NCBI GenBank assembly: GCA_004295565.1
Contig: AP019416.1
Span: 186,001-250,000, forward strand
Direction of reading: 5' to 3'
DNA: 64,000 nt
Source of the DNA: Vreelandella olivaria
GTDB taxonomy: Bacteria > Pseudomonadota > Gammaproteobacteria > Pseudomonadales > Halomonadaceae
Of this stretch, positions 19,005-28,205 are shown one piece after another (positions within the stretch are counted from its first letter, which is position 1; each line of letters starts with the position of its first letter). The notes under the pieces were generated by a model that saw only the letters and a list, made by a program, of their open reading frames with translations, was not told the origin of the DNA and made no database searches. A program made the position numbers and the translations under genes.

Positions 19005-19884
19005 GGTCGTAGACCTTCAGTGCCTGCTTAAGCTTTTCAAGGGCCTCGGGCTCTAGCGCCTGTACTGGCGAGCGTGCCGGGCCTGCAGGCATGCCCAACA
19101 GGGTGGCGGCGGTTTTGAGTACGCTGGGCATGGTACCGAGGGCGAAGGCGTTGCGAAGTGGGCGGAGTTTCTCTTGCGCTTCGCGAGCGGTTTCGAAATC
19201 GCCCGCTTGCCAGGCGTTCCATATGGACATGACCACATCCGGTACGGCATTGGTGGTAGCTGCCACGGCGCCATCACCACCGGCCATTAGTGTCCACAGA
19301 ATCATTGAATCGGTGCCGGTGAAGACGGCGAAGTCGTCGCGACGCAGGCGGATCAGCTGAACCAGGCGATCAAAGTCGCCGCCGCTATCCTTGATGGCCC
19401 GGATGTTGGGAGTCTCGGAAAGCTTCGCCACGCTGGGGATTGTCAGGGTGACACCCGCTTTGGCAGGAATGGTGTAGAGCAAAATCGGTAGCGGTGTCGC
19501 TTCAGCAATGCGCTGGTAGTGCAGGATAAGTTCCGCCTGCGTCGCGCCGTTGAAGTAGGGTGTGATGATAGAAAGGCCGTCGACACCAACCTCTTCCATG
19601 CGACGGTTGAGCTCAATGACGCCGCGTGTAGTGTAGCCGCCGGTACCGGCATAAACGGGAACACGGCCCGCCGCTTGATCTTTGACGATGGTTGCCACGC
19701 GCACTTTCTCATCGTCGGTGAGTGAGAAAAACTCGCCGTTGGTTCCGAGGGCGAAAAGACCATGCACGCCCTTAGTGATCAGCGTCTCTGTTAGCTCACG
19801 AAGGCCTTTTTCATCAATCTCCTCGTGTGCATCCAAAGGGGTGATCAATGCCGGTACGATGCCTCGGAACTCAAAAGTGTTCAT
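18991..19884 (-). CDS. DapA-family aldolase/dehydratase (dihydrodipicolinate synthase-like)
   Basis: A 297-residue class I aldolase of the DHDPS/NAL superfamily. The start MNTFEFRGIVPALITPLD has a GGAGG site 5 bases upstream. The Schiff-base lysine lies in IRAIKDSGGD and the active-site tyrosine in LLYTIPAKAG; the pyruvate-binding loop GTNGEFFSLTDDEK is present. Because it heads a sugar-acid operon next to a kinase and PdxA2, it is probably a catabolic keto-acid aldolase or dehydratase and not lysine-pathway DapA. It is not part of the characterised threonate or erythronate pathways I know, which makes the operon unusual. Confidence 0.85.
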   Translation of the reverse strand: MNTFEFRGIVPALITPLDAHEEIDEKGLRELTETLITKGVHGLFALGTNGEFFSLTDDEKVRVATIVKDQAAGRVPVYAGTGGYTTRGVIELNRRMEEVGVDGLSIITPYFNGATQAELILHYQRIAEATPLPILLYTIPAKAGVTLTIPSVAKLSETPNIRAIKDSGGDFDRLVQLIRLRRDDFAVFTGTDSMILWTLMAGGDGAVAATTNAVPDVVMSIWNAWQAGDFETAREAQEKLRPLRNAFALGTMPSVLKTAATLLGMPAGPARSPVQALEPEALEKLKQALKVYDRVER

Positions 19885-20110
19885 ACAACCTCCGCAAAAT
19901 TGGTAGGTAACTAATGTGATAGTTATGAACACTAAAATGATCGAATCAATCAATTTAAGCAAGTCATACTATCGTATAGTGGTGTGCGCCTCAGAATTTC
20001 AGCGTCATACAGGCAAATAAATCTTTGATAAGTCTAACAAGGAGCAATCAAAGGAGGCGGGATTGATCAAATTGATCAATTTGGTGTCAATCGTTTTGCG
20101 AAATGAAATA
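19885..20110 (-). promoter_or_regulatory. Control region upstream of the DapA-kinase-PdxA2 operon
   Basis: This gene-free stretch has two palindromes. ACTATCGTATAGT (19968-19980) lies 84 bases before the first start codon. AAATTGATCAATTT (20069-20082) is a perfect 14-bp palindrome preceded by a second ATTGATCAA copy in tandem. Both are good operator candidates; which regulator binds is unknown, with the DeoR-family protein at 10.6-11.3 kb an obvious choice. Confidence 0.5.
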
Positions 20111-20111
20111 A

Positions 20112-20163
20112 AATCCGGACATTTCCACCATATCGAAGCCAAGATGGTGGAAATGCCCGGATT
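20112..20163 (-). terminator. Terminator downstream of ampC
   Basis: A long hairpin with about 19-bp arms (one mismatch) and a 14-nt loop, AATCCGGACATTTCCACCA paired with TGGTGGAAATGCCCGGATT, is followed on the minus strand by a T-rich run. It lies about 100 bases after the ampC stop. Confidence 0.8.
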
Positions 20164-20265
20164 GTTGGCAACATTTTCAGGTCATAGCGAGATAGGCCCA
20201 GCCACGGGCTGATTCTGCTGCGTTCAGTACCATTGTCATTAAAAGCGCATCTATAATGTCATCCC

Positions 20266-21433
<1,168 letters not shown>

Positions 21434-21582
21434 ACCAAAATCCTGTTGTGATGATTGCTGGGAAAAAGCTGGGCGTTATGTCCAGCCGCAAAGAGCATGA
21501 CAGTGGTTAACTTACGGGGCGCTGCGGCAATCCACAAACAGTGAAATTTTGCATAAGCCATTAGAAAAATTTGGGGGTCAAG
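21434..21582. promoter_or_regulatory. ampC-ampR divergent promoter with LysR-type inverted repeat
   Basis: The gap contains AAATTTT (21544-21550) and AAAATTT (21566-21572), an AT-rich inverted repeat near the ampR start that could be part of an AmpR operator. Both promoters must lie in this segment. The match is suggestive only. Confidence 0.4.
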
Positions 21583-22458
21583 GTGGTGCGTCCCTACCTG
21601 CCGTTGAAGGCGCTGCGCGCCTTTGAAGCGTCGGCCAGGCATTTAAGCTTTACCCGCGCGGCAGAAGAGCTGCACGTTACCCAGGCGGCGGTTAGCCACC
21701 AGGTCAAACTGCTCGAATCACAGTTGAAGGTGCCGCTTTTCAAACGTTTGCCCAGGGGACTAATGCTTACCCAGGAGGGCGAGCTGCTGTTGCCGGTGCT
21801 GAAGAGCTCATTCGACCAGATCTCCCACACACTGGATCGGGTGGGCGAGAGCAGCTATCGGGAAGTATTGCATGTCGGGGTGGTGGGCACCTTTGCCGTG
21901 GGTTGGCTGCTGCCAAGGCTAGCGGATTTTCAGGCCAAATACCCTTATGTCGATTTGCGCCTCTCCACCCATAACAACCGGGCAGACCTGGCTGGCGAAG
22001 GCCTCGATTTTGCGATCCGCTTTGGTACCGGTGCCTGGCACGCTACCGCGGCACAGCCGCTGCTACCGGCGTCGCTCTCGGTAATGTGTACCCCTGAGAT
22101 CGCCACCCGGCTTAACACCCCCGCGGATGTACTGGGCGAGACCTGGCTGCGCTCATATCGCGCCGACGAATGGACAGAGTGGCTATTGGCGGCGGGGCTA
22201 CCAGGCAGCTTTCCGATGACCAACAGCATTGTGTTTGACTCCTCCATCGCCATGGTGGAAGCCGCATTACAAGGGGCAGGCTTGGCGCTGGCACCCCCGC
22301 TAATGTTCCCCCGCCAATTGAACAGTGGTGCGCTGGTACAGCCTTTCGACACCGCTGTGAGTCTGGGCGGTTACTGGCTGACGCGCCTGCAGACACGCCC
22401 GGAAACCCGCGCCATGGCCTCTTTCCGGGAGTGGCTGCTCACGGCGATCAACAATTAA
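21583..22458 (+). CDS. ampR: LysR-type beta-lactamase regulator AmpR
   Basis: Regulator of ampC that senses muropeptides from peptidoglycan recycling (known in enterobacteria and Pseudomonas). The sequence follows Citrobacter AmpR closely: YLPLKALRAFEASARHLSF, TRAAEELHVTQAAVSHQVKL, VVGTFAVGWLLPRLADF, LRLSTHNNRADLAGEGLDFA, WLRSYRADEWTEWL, and YWLTRLQTRPETRAM. GTG 21583 is chosen so that the protein begins MVRPYLPL as in AmpR; a GGGGG site lies just upstream, and GTG 21586 or TTG 21571 are alternatives. It is divergent from ampC with 149 bases between. Confidence 0.93.
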   Translation: MVRPYLPLKALRAFEASARHLSFTRAAEELHVTQAAVSHQVKLLESQLKVPLFKRLPRGLMLTQEGELLLPVLKSSFDQISHTLDRVGESSYREVLHVGVVGTFAVGWLLPRLADFQAKYPYVDLRLSTHNNRADLAGEGLDFAIRFGTGAWHATAAQPLLPASLSVMCTPEIATRLNTPADVLGETWLRSYRADEWTEWLLAAGLPGSFPMTNSIVFDSSIAMVEAALQGAGLALAPPLMFPRQLNSGALVQPFDTAVSLGGYWLTRLQTRPETRAMASFREWLLTAINN

Positions 22459-22469
22459 GTACCAACGGC

Positions 22470-23588
22470 TTAGTGGCTATGCTCACTGTGGTCATGGTCA
22501 TCGTGACTGTGCTCATGGTCGTCATGTTCTGACTCGTTATGACCAGGCTGGGCCAGCGCATCGTGCAGCACCTGAGCATTGTGGTGCATCATGCCAAGGT
22601 AAGTACTCGCTTCGCCCTCTGACGCCAGTGCATCCGCGTAGAGCGTGCCCGCAATCGGTAGGCCGGTCTCTTCGGCGAGCTGGGTGATGATCGACTGATT
22701 GGTCATGTTCTCATGGAACAGCGCCTTCACGTTCTCCTGCTCAATCACATCCACTAATGCCGCCATGCTGGCGCCGCTGGGATCCGCTTCCGTGGAAAGC
22801 CCAACCGGGGAGAGGAAGGTCACCCCGTAGGCATTCGAGAAGTAGCCAAAGGAGTCGTGGCCGGTAATCACGCTGGTGGAGGCTGGAATCTCGTCAATCA
22901 GCGCACGAATCTCGGCGTCTACCTCGGCCATTTCCTGTAAGTACTGCTCCGCATTGGCGCGGTAGGCGTCGGCATTATCGGCATCGGCGGCGATCAAACC
23001 ATCGCGAATATTGGCCACATACACCTTGGCTTGCTGCATATCCTGCCAGGCGTGGGGATCCTCATCACCATGCTCATGCCCCGCGTGCTCATCCGCATGT
23101 GCTGCGTGATCGCGCTCCTCATGATCGTGGTCGTCGTGGCCATGCTCCTCATGTCCATGCTCTTCGTGAGCATGCTCGTCATGGCCGTGGCCCTCATGGT
23201 CGTGCCCGTCATGGTCGTCGTGTTCAGCAAAAGAGAGCGGCTGAATACCATCGGTGGCGGTAACCACCGCCCCGGAATAGTCGCTGGCGCTAATCAAGCG
23301 CTCCATCCAGCCCTCAAACAGCAGGCCGTTGAAGACCACCAAGTCAGCATTTGCCAGGGAGCGGGCATCACCGGGGCTGGGGGAGTAAACGTGGGCGTCA
23401 CCATCGGCAGCCACCAGGGAGGTTACGTCGACATGCTCGCCACCCACATTTTCCACCATATCCGCCAGGATAGAGAAACTGGTCACCACCTGAACGCGCT
23501 CATTAGCCATGGCAGCAGGCAGCGCCAGCAGAGCGGAAACGCCCACCAACCAACGCGACGACCGGGATGATAAATAGCCAAGCGACAT
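22470..23588 (-). CDS. znuA: Zinc ABC transporter substrate-binding protein ZnuA
   Basis: Periplasmic zinc-binding protein of the cluster A-I family, 372 residues, with signal peptide (LVGVSALLALPAAMA). The metal histidines are visible in DGDAHVYSPSP, EDPHAWQDM and ITGHDSFGYFSNAYGV, with the last carboxylate near SEGEASTYLGMM. Between the first two lies a charged loop of about 65 residues very rich in His, Asp and Glu, and the C-terminus has a second His-rich tail. Such loops mark zinc rather than manganese systems and collect zinc in the periplasm. It lies downstream of znuC and znuB in the same direction. Confidence 0.92.
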   Translation of the reverse strand: MSLGYLSSRSSRWLVGVSALLALPAAMANERVQVVTSFSILADMVENVGGEHVDVTSLVAADGDAHVYSPSPGDARSLANADLVVFNGLLFEGWMERLISASDYSGAVVTATDGIQPLSFAEHDDHDGHDHEGHGHDEHAHEEHGHEEHGHDDHDHEERDHAAHADEHAGHEHGDEDPHAWQDMQQAKVYVANIRDGLIAADADNADAYRANAEQYLQEMAEVDAEIRALIDEIPASTSVITGHDSFGYFSNAYGVTFLSPVGLSTEADPSGASMAALVDVIEQENVKALFHENMTNQSIITQLAEETGLPIAGTLYADALASEGEASTYLGMMHHNAQVLHDALAQPGHNESEHDDHEHSHDDHDHSEHSH

Positions 23589-23638
23589 ACAACACTCCTT
23601 ACAGTTAAGCCTCACGTGGGAACATGCAGGCTAAAAAA

Positions 23639-24528
23639 TTAGGTTCCGTGCTCAACAGTTAACGGCGTGGTTTTCCGCCGCAGTTTGGCTGCCAAGCTGT
23701 GGTAGCGGCCAAACAGGGCCGAAAACAGATAACCAAACCCCGCCAGCAGAATAATGCTGGGCCCTGAGGGGATATCCAGATGAAACGAGAGCAGCAGACC
23801 GCCGGTACTCGCTACCATGGCCAGCACAATCGCAATGCCGATCAAGCCCTCTAAGCGTTTGCTCCAAAAGCGTGCCGAGGTGGCTGGCAGCATCATCAAG
23901 CCCACCGCCATCAGCGTACCCAGGGTTTGGAAACCGGCGGTTAAGTTCAGCACCAGCAGCCCCAAAAACACACTGTGCACCCAGCCGCTGCGGCGGCTCT
24001 GGCCGCGCAAAAACAGCGGATCCAAACACTCCACCACCAAGGCGCGGAACACCACCGCCAGGGTCAATACAATCAGCGTACTGATGCCCGCGATCAGCAG
24101 CAGCGCGGTGGAGTTGATCGCCAGAATCGAGCCAAACAGCACGTGGGTAAGATCAACGCTGCTGCCACCCAGTGAAATCAGCATCACGCCTGCAGCCAGC
24201 GAAATAATAAAAAGCTCGCCATGGCGGCATCTTCCCGCTGGCCGCCCATTTTTGAGACCGCCCCCGCCAGCAGCGCCACCATTAACCCAAACAGAACCCC
24301 GCCAATGCTCATAACCGGCAGCGAAAAACCCGCCAGCAAAAAGCCCAGCGCAACGCCAGGCAGAATCGCATGGGCCATGGCGTCGCCAATCAGGCTCATG
24401 CCGCGCAGCACCAAAAATACCCCCAGCGGTGGAGCCGCCAGTGAAAGCGCTAAACCGCCCACCACTGCGCGGCGCATAAAACCGTAATCGAACGGGCTAA
24501 TAAACCAAGCATTAAGCAGATCCAGCAT
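23639..24528 (-). CDS. znuB: Zinc ABC transporter permease ZnuB; frameshifted
   Basis: Inner-membrane permease of the ABC-3 family, about eight hydrophobic segments. Landmarks are LAAPPLGVFLVLRGMSLIGD, AMAHAILPGVALGFLLAG and the coupling region TLGTLMAVGLMMLPATSARF. One T is missing from the run near 24210; restoring it gives MASFFIISLAAGVMLISLGG. The repaired protein has about 296 residues. Its start overlaps the end of znuC by 17 bases. Confidence 0.9.
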
Positions 24529-25249
24529 GGCGCCCTCCCAGCAGGGTAAGCGGCACGACTTGGGCAGGCGCATGCTGATGATTAAGCGCACTGGGCGCCA
24601 CCCAGCGGCCGTGGCCGCCGTTGAGCATCAGTACTTCATCGGCCAGGCGGCGCAGGTGATCCATATCGTGGAGCACGACAATAATCGTCGCGCCGTCATC
24701 GGCCATCTGGCGCAGGATGCGGATCAATATATCCACGGTTTCGCTATCCACGTTGGCAAACGGCTCATCGAGCAGCAGCAGCTCGGCTTCCTGCATCAGC
24801 GTACGGCCAATCAGTGCGCGCTGGCGCTGGCCGCCGGAAAGCTCACCCAGCGGACGGTGGGCCAGGTGGGAAATACCCAGCCGCGCCATAATCTCGCGCC
24901 CCTTGCGGTAGTGCGCCGCACAGTAGCCGGTTAACGCGCCGTGGCTGGGCCAACTGCCGGTCATCACCAGCTCTTCCACGCTCATGGGGAAGGTCAGGTC
25001 TAACGCCAACTGTTGAGGCAGCCAGGCCCGGCGCTCTTTCGCGACGGTGCAGACCACTTCACCGCTAATCGGCCGAAGCTCACCCATAATCGCCTGAATC
25101 AGCGTACTTTTGCCGGCGCCGTTAGCGCCGATCAGTGCGGTAATGGCGCCCGGTTTAAAGTCGCCCTCTATATGTTCCAGTACCGTGCGGCGCGCCTGGG
25201 CCAAATGCAGGTTGTGCAGCTGTAAACGTGATAAAGAGCGCTGACTCAT
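24512..25249 (-). CDS. znuC: Zinc ABC transporter ATP-binding protein ZnuC
   Basis: Cytosolic ATPase of the metal importer, 245 residues. Walker A is GANGAGKST, the signature is [15 protein letters not shown], Walker B is LLLLDEPFANVD and the switch histidine is in VVLHDMDHL. ATG 25249 overlaps the stop of the small upstream gene as ATGA, which supports this start and indicates translational coupling. The order small protein-znuC-znuB-znuA puts the binding protein last. Confidence 0.92.
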   Translation of the reverse strand: MSQRSLSRLQLHNLHLAQARRTVLEHIEGDFKPGAITALIGANGAGKSTLIQAIMGELRPISGEVVCTVAKERRAWLPQQLALDLTFPMSVEELVMTGSWPSHGALTGYCAAHYRKGREIMARLGISHLAHRPLGELSGGQRQRALIGRTLMQEAELLLLDEPFANVDSETVDILIRILRQMADDGATIIVVLHDMDHLRRLADEVLMLNGGHGRWVAPSALNHQHAPAQVVPLTLLGGRHAGSA

Positions 25250-25395
25250 CCCAGCCACCCACCGGCCCACACCACTAGAACCCAAAGCGCCAACAGCGGC
25301 ACGGCAACAAACAGCAGCCGTTTAACAGCCGATAGCGACATCAAGGAGAAGTGGCAGGGGCCCTCCTTGTTGTGGCGGTGCGTATGCTCACTCAT
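25246..25395 (-). CDS. Small His-rich single-pass membrane protein at the head of the znu operon
   Basis: A 49-residue reading frame beginning MSEHTHRHNKEGPCHF. The N-terminus carries four His and one Cys, a possible metal site. Residues 26-45 form one hydrophobic segment (RLLFVAVPLLALWVLVVWAG). A GAGG ribosome site lies 7 bases before the ATG, and the TGA overlaps the znuC start as ATGA, so it is coupled to znuC. A Zur-like palindrome lies about 28 bases upstream. I do not recognise a named family. It could be a small accessory subunit of the zinc importer; that is inference from position and composition. Confidence 0.7.
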   Translation of the reverse strand: MSEHTHRHNKEGPCHFSLMSLSAVKRLLFVAVPLLALWVLVVWAGGWLG

Positions 25396-25422
25396 CAAGC
25401 GGCCTCGTATAATATCAAATAG

Positions 25423-25435
25423 GTTATAACATAAC
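25423..25435 (-). promoter_or_regulatory. Candidate Zur box
   Basis: GTTATAACATAAC has 5-bp inverted arms (GTTAT / ATAAC) separated by 3 bases and resembles the core of the gammaproteobacterial Zur site. It sits just upstream of the zinc operon, where repression under zinc sufficiency is expected. Confidence 0.6.
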
Positions 25436-25548
25436 GTTTAGCAAGGCTAAAAATTGCTGATTATTTTACGCGTTCACGCCGCGCTGGCAACGGTAAAGCG
25501 CTGGTGGTATACCGTTGCCAGCGCTTTAGAGGCGTAACAGCAGGGGGA

Positions 25549-26220
25549 TCAGTAGCGCCAGGTAGCACCTAGCTGCTGTGGCCCTACGTTTAGCGCATAT
25601 TCACCAGGGATGGTAATCGGCCCCAGCGATAGATTGGCGGGCTGGAAGCGGTTAATCGCGGAAGACGCCTGATTTGGCTGCGACCAAATTTGCAGCTCGT
25701 TGACCAGCATGCCGGTGGCAAAGTTGATCGCGCCGTCGCTTTCCCGGCCATCGGCGGCAATCACCGCGCCCGCCACGCCATTCACTACGAGTGAGCTCAC
25801 CCGAGCACCCCAGCCACGCCGCTCACGCTCGGCTTGGGCGAGCTGCAAGCCCAGCGCCTGCACGCCGCTTAAATCGCCGCTGGCTTTCAAGCGCTCATAC
25901 TCTGCCAATGCCGCTGGGTGCGGCTGGCGGTCGGTCAGCATGCCAGCCACCGCCAGGGCGGATTTCACCACGCCCACCCGGGCATCAAAGCGGTCATCCG
26001 GGTCGCTCGCTTCGCTGGATTGGTAAGCGTTCACCGCCAGGCTGGTGCCGTAAATGCCTGTCCAGCCCCACTGCCAAACATTGGCGTGGTTGGCGCCGTT
26101 CTCAAATACCGCATCGTACTCACTCCACTGCCCACCGGTTTGAGCCTGGGCTTGAAGAGAGACAGGCAGGGCGATCACCAGCGTGGTAACCAGCGCGGCG
26201 AGAAGACGAAAAGAATGCAT
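25549..26220 (-). CDS. Secreted protein of unknown function
   Basis: A 223-residue protein with a clear signal peptide (LLAALVTTLVIALPVSLQAQAQ). The mature part is mostly alpha helical and contains WQWGWTGIYGTSLAVNAYQ, a heptad-like stretch LAEYERLKASGDLSGVQALGLQLAQAERERRGWGARVSSLVVNGVAG, and a small aliphatic region before an unstructured C-terminus. No cysteine is seen in the mature part. I do not recognise the family. The start ATG 26220 fits the signal peptide; an earlier in-frame ATG would place 16 extra residues before it. It stands alone between the znu operon and a repeat-rich gap. Confidence 0.55.
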   Translation of the reverse strand: MHSFRLLAALVTTLVIALPVSLQAQAQTGGQWSEYDAVFENGANHANVWQWGWTGIYGTSLAVNAYQSSEASDPDDRFDARVGVVKSALAVAGMLTDRQPHPAALAEYERLKASGDLSGVQALGLQLAQAERERRGWGARVSSLVVNGVAGAVIAADGRESDGAINFATGMLVNELQIWSQPNQASSAINRFQPANLSLGPITIPGEYALNVGPQQLGATWRY

Positions 26221-26300
26221 GTTGAAATGCCTATTAAGGGGAGCGGTAGCGCTAAGCGTAGCATGCAAATCAAATGAGACTAGGGGCAGGGTGACGAAGT

Positions 26301-26640
26301 GTGCGCTGCCGAACAGGCAGCTCAGGAATTCATTGCTTCGGCCATAGGCTTTCTCAGTACGTGCGCTGCCGCCCAGGCAGTTGTGGTTAGATTTAAGATA
26401 TGTGCACTTGGCACCGCTGCGCGGTGCTTTCGCGGGTGCGCTGACGCTTACGCCGCGCTACTCGGAATGTGCATGACTCGTAATACGTGGCAAAGTTGGT
26501 GTTGCCGCTCAGGTAGTTTAGAAAAGGTGTGGGAGTGCGAATCTTCCCATCCGCAGTGCGTTTCAGCCGAGGCAGTTTTAAAGCTGGCTTTAAGGTTTGT
26601 GCCCGTGGCACAGCTGCGCTGACGCTACTCGGTGTGTTGC
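26301..26640. repeat. Diverged intergenic repeats
   Basis: The gene-free stretch 26221-26713 holds related units. A GTGCGCTGCCGNNCAGGCAG-type word occurs at 26301-26320, 26361-26380, 26499-26516 (degenerate) and 26556-26575. Two copies are followed by the same longer tail, TTTAAGATATGTGCACTTGG in one and TTTAAGGTTTGTGCCCGTGG in the other, then GCGCTGACGCT and CTACTCGG. This looks like an old tandem duplication of a roughly 100-base unit. No coding function is apparent. Confidence 0.6.
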
Positions 26641-26660
26641 TTGGTTGTTTAACTTTGCGC

Positions 26661-26684
26661 AAAAAAGCCACCGTTTTGGTGGCT
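26661..26684 (-). terminator. Rho-independent terminator for the 26.7-27.0 kb gene
   Basis: On the minus strand a 7-bp stem AGCCACC / GGTGGCT with a 5-nt loop is followed by six T residues, 30 bases after the stop codon at 26714. Confidence 0.85.
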
Positions 26685-26713
26685 TGTCCGGTAAGTTTAG
26701 AAAACGCTAAGCT

Positions 26714-27016
26714 TTAATCTTCCTGTGGCGGTGTTTCCATGGCGCGTTTGTCGTCAGGTACGCGGACGATATGGCCGACTTCCAGCTTGTGGTGGCTTTG
26801 GTGGCGGCCGCCTTTGGTGTCGATGATGGCGGCGACTTCGCCGATGCTGACGGCGTCATCTTCTCGGTAGGCTTCAACTTTGACGCGCACTATGGCGCCT
26901 TGGTAACGGGCGGAAATAATGTCGCCTGGGTCGGGGGCGTGGTGATCCGGGTCGTTTTTAAAGTACTCCACTACGCTGGCGCTGCCGGGTTCGTCCCATT
27001 CAATATGCTGATGCAT
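26714..27016 (-). CDS. Conserved hypothetical small protein
   Basis: A 100-residue soluble acidic protein (MHQHIEWDEPGSASVVEYFK...). It contains a possible small beta-barrel-like core, GDIISARYQGAIVRVKVEAY..VSIGEVAAIID, and a His-rich stretch GGRHQSHHKLEVGHIVRVP. An AAGGAAG ribosome site lies 6 bases before the ATG and a terminator follows, so it appears to be a real monocistronic gene or the end of a unit with the esterase upstream. No family recognised. Confidence 0.6.
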   Translation of the reverse strand: MHQHIEWDEPGSASVVEYFKNDPDHHAPDPGDIISARYQGAIVRVKVEAYREDDAVSIGEVAAIIDTKGGRHQSHHKLEVGHIVRVPDDKRAMETPPQED

Positions 27017-27084
27017 CGCTGTCTTCCTTGTTTAGATAAGAGTGCTTTGTAGGGTGTTGCTTTAGTGTAGTGCCTGCAACGGGG

Positions 27085-28052
27085 TTATGCGCTTTGTTCC
27101 TCCACCGCTCTGTTACTCTCCAACGCAGGGCTGTTTTCCTGCCCGATGTATTGAAACAGGAAGTTGAGCGCTGCCGGTAGGCTGGCCCGCCATACCTGCC
27201 ATGTGTGGCCGCCGGGGTAGAGGTCGAGGCGTACGTCATTGGGCTGAATGCGCTCCATGGCTTGGCGCAGGGTGCGGGCGTGGAATTCCGCGTCGTAAAC
27301 GTCGCTACGCCCGGCGCTGATATACAGCGGCACGGGGAGAGGTCGCCCGCTTCTTCAGTGCCACGGGGGGTTACGCGTAGGCGATACTCTTCCAAATAGG
27401 CGGTGTAGTTAAGGTTTTGCCATAGCTCGCGATCAAACTGGCCCTGCTCATTGCGAAAGGCCGGATGGCGCCAGGCGGAGGAGTTGCGTGGTGGCAGGGG
27501 GACGTAGCTGGCGGGGCTTAACGCGGCCACCGCGGCAAACAGTTCAGGCCGCTCCAGGGCAAAATTGAGCGCGCCGTAACCACCGGCGGAGAGGCCCGCC
27601 ACGCCACGCAGATGGCGCTCTTGCCCCACTCGGTAGGTCGCTTCCACGTGGGGCATTAGGTCGTTAAAAAACGCGCTACGGGCGGGTTCGTTGTGGCCAT
27701 CCACCCACCAGCTGCGGCTGCCGGGCATAATGAACACGGCCGGAGGAATATGCCCGGCGGCGATTAACCTATCCGCCACCTGCTGTAAATTGCCGCGAGA
27801 AACCCAGTCGCGGTCGGTGCCAAAAGAGCCGTGCAACATATAAACGACCGGATAAGCGTCTGTCGCTTGGTCGTCATAATCATCAGGTAAATAGACACTG
27901 TAGGGGTAGTCGTAACCTAGCGTGGGCGAGAAAAACTGATGGTGCTCGACCTCGCTGGCCAAACTATGACCACTGAGCGTTAGCCAGCCAATAAATGCCG
28001 TCAGTAGGGCGTTAAACCGGTATGAAAGTAGCGGTGGCTTGGGGATGAACAC
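27085..28052 (-). CDS. Secreted alpha/beta-hydrolase, esterase D/FrmB-like; frameshifted
   Basis: Putative esterase of the esterase-D (PF00756) family with a signal peptide (NALLTAFIGWLTLSGHSLAS), so probably periplasmic. The opening SVYLPDDYDDQATDAYPVVYMLHGSFGTDRDW is typical; the nucleophile is Ser in GLSAGGYGALNFAL, the acid is Asp in SAGRSDVYDAEF and the base His in PGGHTWQVW. One C is missing from the run near 27342; restoring it gives DLSPVPLYISAGRS. Repaired length is about 322 residues. The substrate is unknown; mycolyltransferase-like and siderophore-esterase-like members share the fold. Confidence 0.82.
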
Positions 28053-28205
28053 GTTTCCTCCGGGAATTAAAACTGTTCATTAGGGTCGGACAGCGTGAAG
28101 GCTCTCATTGTTCATCATCGCCAAGTAAGACAGTCAGTTAGCAACGTCACCCATTATTGCCATGCAAAAATGCCAAGGTAGGAGTAGGTAGCGGCGGGAG
28201 GCCCA

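Noticed and set aside
18991-19884. Lysine-biosynthesis DapA
   Set aside because: It heads a sugar-acid catabolic operon with overlapping kinase gene; lysine genes are absent.
22994-23251. Minus- and plus-strand open frames inside the His-rich part of znuA
   Set aside because: They are by-products of the repetitive CAT/GAC codons of the His-Asp loop.
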